Positions 52,993-61,646 of a DNA stretch of 64,000 nt are shown piece by piece. Both the position numbers and the translations under genes were made by a program. Below the pieces are notes generated by a model. The model had not been told where the DNA came from. It ran no database searches and worked only from the letters and a program-made list of their open reading frames with translations. Within the stretch, counting starts at the first letter, position 1. Every line of letters starts with the position of its first letter. Source of the DNA: Tropicimonas aquimaris (GTDB taxonomy: Bacteria; Pseudomonadota; Alphaproteobacteria; Rhodobacterales; Rhodobacteraceae); assembly GCF_042676185.1 (NCBI RefSeq), contig NZ_JBHTJT010000060.1:236039-300038 (forward strand), written 5' to 3'.

Positions 52993-53256
52993 ATGCCCGG
53001 ACCCGATCCATTCGGCCTCGACATCGAGGAACACGAGAACGGCGGCTTCACCATCACTTGCGAGGTATGGTCGCACGGCAACCGCGCCAACCGGATCGCC
53101 AGAATGCAGGCCATCAGCCGAAACATCAGGTGGACCGGATGGAAGTGTGCTTGGTGCTGCGAGCCGATCCCGCTCTACCGTCGGGCCGACGCCAGGTTCT
53201 GTTGCGAAGGCTGCCGGAAGCGTGCGGCGCGCCAACGGCGGATGAACAGGCAATGA
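52993..53256 (+). CDS. Small zinc-finger protein
   Basis: An 87-residue protein whose C-terminal half is a treble-clef-like finger: WKCAWCCEPIPLYRRADARFCCEGCRKRAARQRR, with CxxC and CCxxC. It is coupled to the next gene by an ATGA overlap. It probably binds nucleic acid or assists the partner below. Confidence 0.65.
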   Translation: MPGPDPFGLDIEEHENGGFTITCEVWSHGNRANRIARMQAISRNIRWTGWKCAWCCEPIPLYRRADARFCCEGCRKRAARQRRMNRQ

Positions 53257-53747
53257 CGGGCGACGATTTGAAGAATGCGCGGCGAGAGATGAGATGGAGC
53301 CAGCGCGAACTTGCTCAGCGCGCAGGCGTCGACCGCACGACTGTCCATTACTGGGAGGCCAAGGCCGAGATCGACAATCGTTCTTGGGCGATAGGGCGGA
53401 TAGCCGATGCACTTGGGTGGCGGGATTTTCAGACACTAATCGCGCGCACACTAATCGCGCGCACGCGTCACGGGGTCTTAGACCGAGACAAGGAGACCGC
53501 AAACCTCAACCGCCTGTACTCAGGCAGCAAAGGCAATATCCTCCATGGCGCTTGCAACCAAAGGGTCGCCTGCGGCGCCAAAACGAGGAAGGGCACGCCA
53601 TGCAAGGCGCAGTCCGAGCCGGGGAAGAAGCGCTGCCGGTTCCATGGCGGGATGTCGACGGGACCGAAGACAGAGGAAGGGCGGCTGCGGATAGCCGAGG
53701 CGCAACGGAAACGGTGGCGGCGGAGTGACACAGCCCAACCGAACTGA
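53253..53747 (+). CDS. HTH plus Cys/His-knuckle fusion protein
   Basis: A 164-residue fusion. Residues 1-55 are an XRE-like HTH (LKNARREMRWSQRELAQRAGVDRTTVHYWEAKAE). Residues 105-155 form the motif CGAKTRKGTPCKA...KRCRFHGGMSTGPKTEEGRLRIAEAQRKRW, widespread in phage genomes. A 15-bp in-frame tandem duplication (53433-53462) repeats TLIAR between the two parts. The protein encoded at 62200-62502 has the same knuckle. Confidence 0.75.
   Translation: MTGDDLKNARREMRWSQRELAQRAGVDRTTVHYWEAKAEIDNRSWAIGRIADALGWRDFQTLIARTLIARTRHGVLDRDKETANLNRLYSGSKGNILHGACNQRVACGAKTRKGTPCKAQSEPGKKRCRFHGGMSTGPKTEEGRLRIAEAQRKRWRRSDTAQPN
53433..53462 (+). repeat. Perfect 15-bp tandem duplication inside the fusion gene
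   Basis: ACACTAATCGCGCGC occurs twice back to back, keeping the frame and duplicating five residues in the linker. It is likely a recent slippage event. Confidence 0.9.
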
Positions 53748-53813
53748 AGCATCCACGTTGATTTGGCGGATGGAAACGGTTGTGAATGTCCTACCCAATC
53801 TGCCGAGGAGAAT

Positions 53814-55190
53814 GTGTTGAAGGACGGAAATCTTTTCCATCTCGGCGTCGTTGTAATCTCCGCTCTGACGCTCCCGGCCACCGCGCAGGCGGCAGAAGTT
53901 ACGCGCTCTCAGGACATTGAGTGTCGGGTTGAAATTTCCGGACCAATCGAGCGCGGCGATTTTGAGAAGCTATCTGCGCTTGAGAAACACCTTGTGGTGC
54001 AAGACGGTGAAAGCACCAGCGACTCTGTGGTCTGCCTTGATAGCCCTGGCGGGAGTGTAACAGAAGGTCTGAAGATGGCTGCGTTCTTTCTTGAGAAGGG
54101 GGTCAGCACGCGAATCCGGGCAGGTGCGGAGTGCCACTCAATCTGCGCAATAATGTTTATGATGGGCAATTACCGGGGCTCAGAGGTCGCAGGTTTAAGC
54201 AGAAGAATGCATGCCACAGCCCGACTTGGGTTTCATCGCCCGTATCTAACACTTGAAGAAGCTGGTTCCTTCACGTCGGGCGAGATTGAAGACAGCTATG
54301 ACTTTGGCGTGAGCACTATCTTCGAATTCCTCACACTCGCCAACCAGCGAGAGCCATGGGGACCTGGCCGAATGATCGAGCCGGACCTAATGCAGAGAAT
54401 TACTGGCACGCCAGGAGACGACCTTTTCTACATCTCCACCGTTGAACATGCTTTGCACTGGGACATCGGGATCGATGGAGTAACTGAACCGAAAGAAATT
54501 GGCTCATTGCACTTGCTGTTTGCCTGCGAGAACGCTTTGGCCGCAGGCGTTTCTCTTACGACGGAACTCGCTGGGAGCGGTCTTGTCGGCAATGAGATAT
54601 TCGGACTCGCACCGGTCAATCCTTACACCATCAAAGCTGCTGTAGACGGCGTGCGTTGGGACCCGCAATCAGAAGCCTTCGAAGTCACGAGCCTTCGAAG
54701 TGGATATAGCAATGTGACCTGTGAGGTAGTGCCTTCCGGTGGTTCGGCGATGGTCTGCGGAACCGACGAGCAAACCAATATCCGACTCGGTGAATGTGGC
54801 ACGCCTTACGGCCGCTGGTCTTTCGCCTCTCTTGCCTTCTATCACCCGGCAACGGAACTGCGCGCGCTCCCATTGATAGCGGGCAACGCTCCAGAGGCAG
54901 TAAAACTGCGGCACTGCCAAGTGTTCGATTCAGACGGCGCTCTAGTCGACGACGATCCCTGCATCCAGCAAGTCCTTCTCATTCGCGACGGCAAGGGACC
55001 ACGCTCTCAGCACTTGTTCGACTGGCCTTCGGGTTCTCGCACAGTGGTCGAGATCGAAGCACGCGACGACGATTTTTCGGGAGCATTTCGACTTAATGGC
55101 AGCCCCGCCACGTCTGTACCCCAGACCGGTCCAGCGAACTGCATTCTCAATACCACGAGTGGCAACGTCTTCTGTATTAGCGACTACTAG
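53814..55190 (+). CDS. Exported ClpP-like serine hydrolase
   Basis: About 458 residues. An N-terminal signal segment (LFHLGVVVISALTLPATAQAAEV) precedes a ClpP/crotonase-like domain: VVCLDSPGGSVTEGLKMAAFF, the nucleophile region GAECHSICAIMFMMG and GFHRPYLTLEEA with a candidate catalytic His. The C-terminal 250 residues contain several Cys and resemble no family I recognise. Start is GTG 53814 or TTG 53817 behind GAGGAG. It is convergent with a trypsin-like protease gene. Confidence 0.75.
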   Translation: MLKDGNLFHLGVVVISALTLPATAQAAEVTRSQDIECRVEISGPIERGDFEKLSALEKHLVVQDGESTSDSVVCLDSPGGSVTEGLKMAAFFLEKGVSTRIRAGAECHSICAIMFMMGNYRGSEVAGLSRRMHATARLGFHRPYLTLEEAGSFTSGEIEDSYDFGVSTIFEFLTLANQREPWGPGRMIEPDLMQRITGTPGDDLFYISTVEHALHWDIGIDGVTEPKEIGSLHLLFACENALAAGVSLTTELAGSGLVGNEIFGLAPVNPYTIKAAVDGVRWDPQSEAFEVTSLRSGYSNVTCEVVPSGGSAMVCGTDEQTNIRLGECGTPYGRWSFASLAFYHPATELRALPLIAGNAPEAVKLRHCQVFDSDGALVDDDPCIQQVLLIRDGKGPRSQHLFDWPSGSRTVVEIEARDDDFSGAFRLNGSPATSVPQTGPANCILNTTSGNVFCISDY

Positions 55191-55247
55191 CTAGCGCCAC
55201 TTGCCTTCCATGGAGGCTTTTTCAGACCCATACGGCACGAGTGGCGA

Positions 55248-56969
55248 CTACTCACACTCTAGGAGAACTGTTGCCGCTTGAAGTCGTTCAGCCAATGCTT
55301 CTGGAGGCAGTGGCTCAGTTGCGGCAGCTTCATCGAAAGCCACACCGTTGGAGCCAAGAAACATTTTTGCAGCCTCGCCTCTAATCGCGAAACCGACATT
55401 GTCCGGGACCACTCCGTAGGCCTCCATCGCATAGTCCAACTTGATCTTAGAGACCACAACTCCCACGACCTCACCCCGCGAGTTGACCACCGGCCCACCC
55501 GAGTTTCCGGGTTGAATCGGCGCCGAAATCTGCATCGTCTTCAGGTCGCCCCCAAGGCCCTTCAGCGACGAGACAGTCCCACGTTCCACGTTCAAGCCAC
55601 CGAGGAAATCGTGTAACGGAAAGCCGGCTGTGGTGATGTCAGAATTCAGGCCGCCGGCCTTCTCTGCAAACACCAGGTACGCACCCATCGGGATGCTTGT
55701 CTTGACTGCTGCCAGATCGAACTCTTCGCTTGCCGCAATTACGCTGGCAGGCTGTCCGTTGACTGTTATGGAGTTGCATCCCTCAACAACGTGGTTGTTC
55801 GTCAGTACCACGCCCTGGTCATTGATCAAGAACGCCGTTCCAGATCCACGCACAACAGGCTGGCGTGTGACTTCATTTGACCGGGGTTCCTGACTAACGG
55901 TTGCAGGTGGGACAGGCTCATCGAGAGCTTTTGACATTTCTGTGGCCAACCTGTCGAGGTAGCCTCCTTTCGGCAAACTCAATGGCGCCTGGGGTCCGAA
56001 ACTGATCGTCGCGACAACAAAATCCCCAACCTCGATATGAGCTGGAGGGACCAAGACCGAGACGGAAGTCCATTTCCCTTCCATGTAGCGGCTTCTGACA
56101 TATTTCATGCCAACCTGCGTATCGACCGATGTGACCGCCGCGCCCTCAACACGAACGACATAGGGCTCATTATTCCCAACGTGTTCAGAGAGAATGTCAG
56201 AGTGCAAGCGCTCAGCCTGGGCTTGGCTCAACACCCCGAACCCGAACTCGATGCCTGTTTGAGTGTCTCGCCACACCTCGGTCGTTGGACTTCGTTGAGT
56301 GCGAACAACGCTCCCATCCGGAACCGCCACGGAGACGCCAAAATCTCGGAAGAAGCGGATGCGCCACCCTCCATTTTTTAGTGCCTGCTCGGTGATCGAT
56401 GCCAGAATCGCAGCGTGAGCATTAAAGGGTTCGGTTTCGGCGACTTCCCAGGCGAACACCTCCATCGCTGATTGACTGCCACGTCCCCAAGCACCATCAA
56501 GCAGGCCGTTATAATAGCCGAGCAATGACAAGCCGGCCTGAAGAAACCGTTTCTCGTCCCAAGTCAACGGCCTGGCATCAAATGGGGCCTCTAGATCCGC
56601 ATTTGCTCGCTGTAGCGTGGGAGGGTCAGAACGCCAATCAATCGACTGAGTGAAACCCCGCCCAGACGAACAGAAAGAGTCGGCGGGAATCTTGCCGCTG
56701 GTAGCCAACGCCTTAATCCGCGCTGCCGAGGTCTCGGTCGGAACCGTGCCGACTACAATTGCGAGCCACCCGCTTTCACTCATGAACACGCGAGCGTTTT
56801 CTTGTAGGCCGTTTTGCTCAATGAAGGCTCGTGCCTCCACCGTGTTGGGACGCGATGCCACAACAATCGCGCACTCCTCGGGACCGAAAAGATCCCCAGC
56901 CCAAGATGGGCCGCACCATACACAAAGCAATGGCACTAGGCCTTTCAGAAAGGACGCTCTCCAGCTCAT
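55248..56969 (-). CDS. Secreted trypsin-like serine protease with peptidoglycan-binding domain
   Basis: A 573-residue protein: signal peptide 1-24; an SPOR-like region (residues 30-110, ECAIVVASRPNTVEARAFIEQNG); a peptidoglycan-binding domain (about 136-175, KRFLQAGLSLLGYYNGLLDGAWGRGSQSAM); and a C-terminal trypsin-like domain with triad H393 (TNNHVV), D418 (FDLAAVK) and S490 (QPGNSGGPV). There is no PDZ domain. It is likely a cell-envelope protease. It faces the ClpP-like gene, 57 bp apart. Confidence 0.88.
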   Translation of the reverse strand: MSWRASFLKGLVPLLCVWCGPSWAGDLFGPEECAIVVASRPNTVEARAFIEQNGLQENARVFMSESGWLAIVVGTVPTETSAARIKALATSGKIPADSFCSSGRGFTQSIDWRSDPPTLQRANADLEAPFDARPLTWDEKRFLQAGLSLLGYYNGLLDGAWGRGSQSAMEVFAWEVAETEPFNAHAAILASITEQALKNGGWRIRFFRDFGVSVAVPDGSVVRTQRSPTTEVWRDTQTGIEFGFGVLSQAQAERLHSDILSEHVGNNEPYVVRVEGAAVTSVDTQVGMKYVRSRYMEGKWTSVSVLVPPAHIEVGDFVVATISFGPQAPLSLPKGGYLDRLATEMSKALDEPVPPATVSQEPRSNEVTRQPVVRGSGTAFLINDQGVVLTNNHVVEGCNSITVNGQPASVIAASEEFDLAAVKTSIPMGAYLVFAEKAGGLNSDITTAGFPLHDFLGGLNVERGTVSSLKGLGGDLKTMQISAPIQPGNSGGPVVNSRGEVVGVVVSKIKLDYAMEAYGVVPDNVGFAIRGEAAKMFLGSNGVAFDEAAATEPLPPEALAERLQAATVLLECE

Positions 56970-57466
56970 GACGGCAGGGTATTTTCAGCGCGCCAACCTT
57001 GGAAGCCGGGTCAAGTATTCTCGCTTAGAGTGTGGCGAAAATGGCCAAGCGGAGCGGGGTGAGTTTTCCCATTCGGCAAAACACATCATCGGACGTCCCA
57101 TCACTCCGGGTTCGGCGCAATCCGTGACATTGCCGTGGGCCACCTGACCGCAGTAGCCGCCGTCCCGAAGCGGTTAGCCCGCAATCGACCACTACACTCC
57201 GAGGATCCAGTCTTTTTTTGGGGGGGCGTCTTGATCCCCGCACTGCACGAAATGGAGACCGGCCGGCTCGGTACTTGGATGCATCCGCAATTCAAACATT
57301 CGGCACTCGCTTGATCTGCCGTCCGACCGTCGGACGAGACTTCTTCTTGTTGAAGGAATGTCGCGCACCGGCGTGACGTGCCCAATGTCCGTACTTCATG
57401 CTATGTGCCCATTCGACAGACCTATTGCTTTCGAAATGCGCACCATTTGATGCGCGAGATTGGACC
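56970..57466. other. Intergenic region between protease and nuclease genes
   Basis: 497 bp with divergent upstream regions of both genes. It holds a T7-G7 homopolymer pair near 57210-57225. No additional gene supported. Confidence 0.45.
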
Positions 57467-58396
57467 GTGACGGAAGAACAAGCAAAACAAGCGCTCTTGC
57501 GGATCGAGCGAGCGCTCGCCAGTGCCAAGCTCAACCAGTGGGAGCGGAGGTTCCTTACCGACATTCGCCGGAAGCTAACCCAGTCCTGGGGAAGCTCGCG
57601 GCTCAGTGCGCGTCAGTTCGCAAAGCTGCAGGAGACGCTTTCCAAGTACGATACCCGAGACGGCACTGTGATAGATCTTCGGACAAAGCAGCAACGCGCA
57701 ACCAGCAAACACCGTCGTGATGTTGGCCGGCAACGTGGAGGAACCCAGCGGCAGGTGACCACCTTTCCCCCTTGGCGAGACAAATGGCACCCATGGGTTC
57801 TGCTTACGGTCGCCGCAAGTATTGTGGCGCTCTCGGCCTGGCAACTTTTTGACAACGTCAGCTTGGACGGACTGTTCGATGCCGTCTCCGGTGTAAAGTT
57901 TACTGCCGGCGTGGATGCTGGAACATCCGTGGTACAGAAGGACGGCGCCGGAATATCCGTCTCGCCCAGGCCAAAGCTTTCCCAGCGGAGAAGTACCTCC
58001 GGGCCATCCTCGGCGGTTGACCCCTCAAAAATTGGGGTCATCGACGGCGACACAATTCGTTTGGGTTCCGGCGGACAGCGGATCCGGCTCGTTGGCTTCA
58101 ATACACCCGAGACGTACGAACCAGTGTGCGCAAAGGGATACGAACTTGGCAAGCAAGCCACCGCGCGCCTGAAAGATCTGCTTACCAACGCCGAGTTCGC
58201 GGAGGTCGAATTCGTGCCATGCGCCTGCAAACCCGGGACTCAGGGAACCAACCGGTGCAACTATGGCCGCGCCTGCGCCTACCTTCGTGTTGATGGAACC
58301 GATGTGGGAACCACGCTCATAGCCGAGGGACTTGCGGCGAAGTTCATCTGTGGTCGAACCTCTTGCCCACGGCTACCCCGGCCTTGGTGCAACTAG
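57467..58396 (+). CDS. Membrane-anchored staphylococcal-nuclease-like (SNase) protein
   Basis: About 309 residues. The N-terminal 110 residues are basic and helical, followed by one transmembrane segment (WVLLTVAASIVALSAWQLF, near residue 115). The C-terminal SNase domain has IDGDTIRLG, RIRLVGFNTPET (Arg, Thr and Glu of the active site, with Asn where Asp is usual) and YGRACAYLRV (second Arg). The GTG at 57467 is the likely start; an ATG at 57398 is possible. It is the last gene before the right candidate junction. Confidence 0.75.
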   Translation: MTEEQAKQALLRIERALASAKLNQWERRFLTDIRRKLTQSWGSSRLSARQFAKLQETLSKYDTRDGTVIDLRTKQQRATSKHRRDVGRQRGGTQRQVTTFPPWRDKWHPWVLLTVAASIVALSAWQLFDNVSLDGLFDAVSGVKFTAGVDAGTSVVQKDGAGISVSPRPKLSQRRSTSGPSSAVDPSKIGVIDGDTIRLGSGGQRIRLVGFNTPETYEPVCAKGYELGKQATARLKDLLTNAEFAEVEFVPCACKPGTQGTNRCNYGRACAYLRVDGTDVGTTLIAEGLAAKFICGRTSCPRLPRPWCN

Positions 58397-58432
58397 AGGC
58401 CCACCAACGGTTCCTAGCCACTTCGCTCCACT

Positions 58433-58452
58433 GGGGGAACAAACGGGGGAAC
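58433..58452 (+). repeat. Right pair of GGGGGAAC motifs (candidate integrase arm sites)
   Basis: GGGGGAAC at 58433 and 58445, again starting 12 bp apart as at 40053/40065. They lie 37 bp after the SNase gene and 55 bp before the right core repeat. No integrase gene follows, so this is either an arm site of the left integrase or the leader of a deleted second integrase. Confidence 0.45.
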
Positions 58453-58507
58453 TAAATTCCGATTTCCAAGTTTTATTATTACAATTCAGTTTCTTACTGC
58501 TGTATAG

Positions 58508-58521
58508 TGGCGATCCCACGA
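58508..58521 (+). repeat. Right candidate attachment core (attR)
   Basis: TGGCGATCCCACGA, identical to 39918-39931 and in direct orientation. Base composition becomes GC-rich again directly after it. Confidence 0.45.
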
Positions 58522-58821
58522 GGACGCCGGGACCCTACCATTTCCTCAGCAAAATCAATGCAGCCGGCGGGACACGGGCGGCGTTTCGAGGGCGTTTTAC
58601 GCCAATGGGTTAGCAGCCCGTCTGGGACACGCCAGCAGTGTTCTACCACCTAGTAGAAACGCCGCTCAGGCGGGGGACCTGGGCGGCGTAAAGAACACAA
58701 AAGGCGCGGTCAGGCACCTGTTACAATATAACGTGGATTGGGTCGGGAACGCAACCGTTTCTGCCAGCTCCCGCGCTCGCAATCTGCACGGCTCCGTCGC
58801 CTACAAGCGGGGGATTTCGTG
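58522..58821. other. Intergenic region before the primase-helicase
   Basis: 300 bp without a supported gene. TTCTAC-CACCTA-GTAGAA at 58641-58658 is an inverted repeat that could be a repressor site for the downstream replication gene. Confidence 0.4.
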
Positions 58822-61053
58822 ATGGATATGGGCACCCCCCCGGCCTTCGCGTTCTGCACCGGCTGCGGGCAGCACGACACGCACAAGGACGCCGGCGAAC
58901 CATACGGCAGGATCTCGTTTGCGGACATCGTGGCGATGGCCGAGAATCCGCCGCAGGCCCCGAAGGCGCAGGCGCAATGGATTATCCCGAGCCGGTATTG
59001 CGGCTTTGACGGCCGCGTCTTCGACGTGCAGCGGGAGCGCGGCGAGTTTGGCATGATCTGCCTGGACTTCGACGGCACGGCCGAGCAGCCCGCCGGCACG
59101 GCGAAGGAGATCGGCGCCGCGCTGCGGGCAATCTTCGGCGACGACGCCAAGCGGCTCTACTACAGCAGCAGCCGGGCGACCGAGGCCAACCCCAAGGCGC
59201 GGGTGATGCTGCCGCTGGCCGACGGCATCCCCGGCCGCGATTGGGCCGACACGATGGAGTCCGTCCATGACCTGCTCGAGGAGCATGGCCTGCGCCCCGA
59301 CCGGGCGCTGGAGCGCACCGCGCAACTGGTCTTCCTGCCGAACCGCGGCGATTACTACTTCACCTCGCTCAAGGGGCTGGCCCCCGTCGAGTTGACGCCT
59401 GACCACCCGGTCATTCGGCGCCGCGAGGCGATGCGTGCGGAGCGTCGGGAAGCCGAACGGGCGGCGCAGGAGGCGCGGGCCTGGAGGCAGGCAGAGCGCT
59501 TCGCCCGCTACGATGCGAAGGGCCTCGAAAGCCCGGTGGATCACTTCAACGCGGCGCACACCATCGAGGGCCTGTTGGGGCGTTACGGCTACACCCCAAG
59601 CCGCAACGGCCGCGACTGGCGTTCGCCGGATTCGACCAGCGGCTCCTTCGCCCTGCGGGACTACGGCGAGTATTGGGTCTACATGGGCAGCGCAATGGAC
59701 GACGTCGGTCGCAAGTCGGCGGCCGGTTACTCGACAGGCGATGCCTTCGACCTCTTCGTCTACCACGACCACGGGGGCGACTTCGCGGCCGCCGTGCGGG
59801 CCTACTCCAAGGAAGCCGGGCTAAACCAGCAAGAGGCCGACTGGCGCAACCCCTTCGAGGGTGTCGGCAGCCGGTGCGATTCCGGGCAGCAGCAGGCTGG
59901 CCAGGGAGACAGCAATCACAAGGCCGACAGCGGCGAGCAGCCCCCGCATGGGGCAGCCACCGCGGCGCTCGGCATTCGCAGCGGTGGCGCGGCGGCAACG
60001 CTTAACCTCGATGACGGTTACCTGATCGACGAGATTCTGCCCGTTGACGGTCTTTCGGCACTCTACGGCGCCCCCGGCTCGGCCAAGTCCTTCTGGGCGC
60101 TGTCGGCGGCACTCAGCATCGCCCGGGGCGTCCCCTTGCTCGGACAGGAGGTTGAGAAGGGCGGCGTGATCTATTGCGCCCTGGAGGGTGGTGGCAGGTT
60201 CTCGAACCGCGTCGCGGCCTACTGCAAGCATCACAAGATTGACCCGGCGGCGGAACTGCAAAACTTCCACCTTGTCAGCGTCGGCTTGAATCTGCGGACG
60301 CAGGACGGCCACGGCCCGCTGATCGCAAAGGCAGCAGAAGAGCTGGAAGCCGCAACCGGAACAACGATCCGGCTAATCATCATCGACACGCTCAACCGAG
60401 CCTTCGCGGGAGGCAATGAGAACAGCCCCGAAGACATGGGCAGCTTCGTCGATCAGGTGCAGGCGCTGCGGGGAAAGACCGGCGTGGCGGCGCTGGTGAT
60501 CCACCATAGCGGCAAGGATCTCGCCGCAGGGATGCGCGGCCACAGCTCTCTTCTGGGGGCGGTGGACGCCGAATTGAAGATCGAGCGCAGAGACGTGGGG
60601 CGCCTCCTGACCGTCACCAAGCAGCGAGACGGCGAGGACGGTCTGCAGTTCGCCTTCAACCTGGAACTTGTTCCCCTCGGCACCACGCCGAAGGGCAAGC
60701 AGGTCGGCTCGCTGGTGCCCGTTCCGGCTGATGCTGCGGAGGTCAAGGCATCGGGCGAGCGCAACAAGCTCGGCCGCGTGCAGAAAAAGGTGCTTCGCTC
60801 CGTCGAAATCCTGGCGGCAGAACCCGGGTGCCAACGCAACCCCGGCGGGCCGGGCTGGCCAGAGATTGGCAAGTTCGCCGTGGTCGAGGCCGAAGCGGCC
60901 ATTTCCGCCGCGTTGGGGCTGATCGATCCACCAGAACGCGGGAGGGACAAGCGCCGTGAGCACATCCGCCGCGCGATGGACGACCTTTGCAGCAAGGGCT
61001 TCATCGGCCGTAACGACGGCAAGCTCTGGGTCATCCGAAGGGCTGCGATATGA
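58822..61053 (+). CDS. Primase-helicase fusion (RepA/AAA-type) of a mobile element
   Basis: A 743-residue replication protein. Residues 60-180 resemble an archaeo-eukaryotic-type primase region (MICLDFDG, LYYSSSRATEANPKARVMLPLA). Residues 240-345 are a middle domain with DAFDLFVYHDHGGDFAAAVRAY. Residues 400-640 form a RecA-like helicase with Walker A GAPGSAKS, Walker B LIIIDTLNRAFAGG and VIHHSGKD. The C-terminal 100 residues form a winged-helix-like region. The ATG at 58822 follows GCGGGGGAT. Directly downstream is the C-rich repeat block. Confidence 0.82.
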   Translation: MDMGTPPAFAFCTGCGQHDTHKDAGEPYGRISFADIVAMAENPPQAPKAQAQWIIPSRYCGFDGRVFDVQRERGEFGMICLDFDGTAEQPAGTAKEIGAALRAIFGDDAKRLYYSSSRATEANPKARVMLPLADGIPGRDWADTMESVHDLLEEHGLRPDRALERTAQLVFLPNRGDYYFTSLKGLAPVELTPDHPVIRRREAMRAERREAERAAQEARAWRQAERFARYDAKGLESPVDHFNAAHTIEGLLGRYGYTPSRNGRDWRSPDSTSGSFALRDYGEYWVYMGSAMDDVGRKSAAGYSTGDAFDLFVYHDHGGDFAAAVRAYSKEAGLNQQEADWRNPFEGVGSRCDSGQQQAGQGDSNHKADSGEQPPHGAATAALGIRSGGAAATLNLDDGYLIDEILPVDGLSALYGAPGSAKSFWALSAALSIARGVPLLGQEVEKGGVIYCALEGGGRFSNRVAAYCKHHKIDPAAELQNFHLVSVGLNLRTQDGHGPLIAKAAEELEAATGTTIRLIIIDTLNRAFAGGNENSPEDMGSFVDQVQALRGKTGVAALVIHHSGKDLAAGMRGHSSLLGAVDAELKIERRDVGRLLTVTKQRDGEDGLQFAFNLELVPLGTTPKGKQVGSLVPVPADAAEVKASGERNKLGRVQKKVLRSVEILAAEPGCQRNPGGPGWPEIGKFAVVEAEAAISAALGLIDPPERGRDKRREHIRRAMDDLCSKGFIGRNDGKLWVIRRAAI

Positions 61054-61054
61054 T

Positions 61055-61146
61055 CCCCCAAAACCCCCAAAATCCCCCAAATAGGGTTTTGAGTGCTTGG
61101 GCAAAGCACGCCCCCCAAAACCCCCAAACACCTATAGGTTTGGGGG
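61055..61146. repeat. C-rich block (G-quadruplex-capable) with two hairpins
   Basis: Five CCCCC or CCCCCC runs separated mainly by AAAA (61055-61078 and 61111-61125) give, on the minus strand, GGGGG-TTTT-type tracts able to fold as G-quadruplexes. GTGCTT/AAGCAC (61093-61109) and CCCCCAAAC/GTTTGGGGG (61121-61146) form stems. It starts at the last codons of the primase-helicase gene, as would suit an origin. Confidence 0.65.
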
Positions 61147-61275
61147 TAGGGGAGAATGCCCCCGCGATGGCTGAAAGAAGCCTTCGCCGAGCAGGTCCCA
61201 ATGCCCGGCAACGCGACGGCGCCGGAACGGCCCACCCGAATTTTCCCCTCTCTCACAGCATACGGAGTTTGACCG

Positions 61276-61482
61276 ATGGTTCGATGCCAATCCATCCCGC
61301 TACTCGGCACCGAGCGCGACGGCGCGACGCTGATCCGCATCGAGCGATGCATCAGTGCTCCCAGCCCACGGGGCGCCATGGTCCTGCACTGGCAGCGGCC
61401 GAACGGCGCGATCTTCAAGACCGCCATCGCAACCCACCCGCGGGCCTGCCGGCCTCCCGCCGACCCCAACCTGGATTTCTGA
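61276..61482 (+). CDS. Small hypothetical protein
   Basis: A 68-residue frame (MVRCQSIPLLGTERDGATLIRIERCISAPSPRGAMVLHW) with a GGAG eight bases upstream of the ATG. A second short frame (61484-61642) starts one base after its stop. Neither matches a family I know; coding is plausible only because of position in the replication operon. Confidence 0.4.
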   Translation: MVRCQSIPLLGTERDGATLIRIERCISAPSPRGAMVLHWQRPNGAIFKTAIATHPRACRPPADPNLDF

Positions 61483-61646
61483 AATGCAGGTTACCGAAGC
61501 GCGCATCACGGAATTCGAAGAATGTGCCCACCTCTCTGGCAGGTATGGGCGCCGTGTCCGCGAGCCAGCTGCATCCATCGGCCGTACGGACGCGGCCGGA
61601 CACCGTGACCGGAAGGTCCGCAAATCCATCAGAAAAGGGTAACCCA

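Larger units (their letters stand above)
39918..58521. mobile_element. Putative integrated element (about 18.6 kb) with P4-type integrase
   Basis: Bounded by direct copies of TGGCGATCCCACGA (39918-39931 and 58508-58521). Just inside each copy is a pair of GGGGGAA(A)C motifs 12 bp apart (40053-40073 and 58433-58452), in the order core-arm at the left and arm-core at the right, as expected of attL/attR. The integrase is the first gene inside the left end. The backbone is integrase, AlpA-like, Toprim primase and DUF3987 helicase; the cargo from 45.9 kb on has visibly lower GC than the flanking chromosome. A 14-bp repeat alone could be chance; the matching arm motifs strengthen the case. Confidence 0.55.

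Noticed and set aside
61050..61646. Long N-terminal extension of the gene at 61647
   Set aside because: Codons run through the C-rich repeat block and are low-complexity; a proper ribosome binding site precedes 61647.
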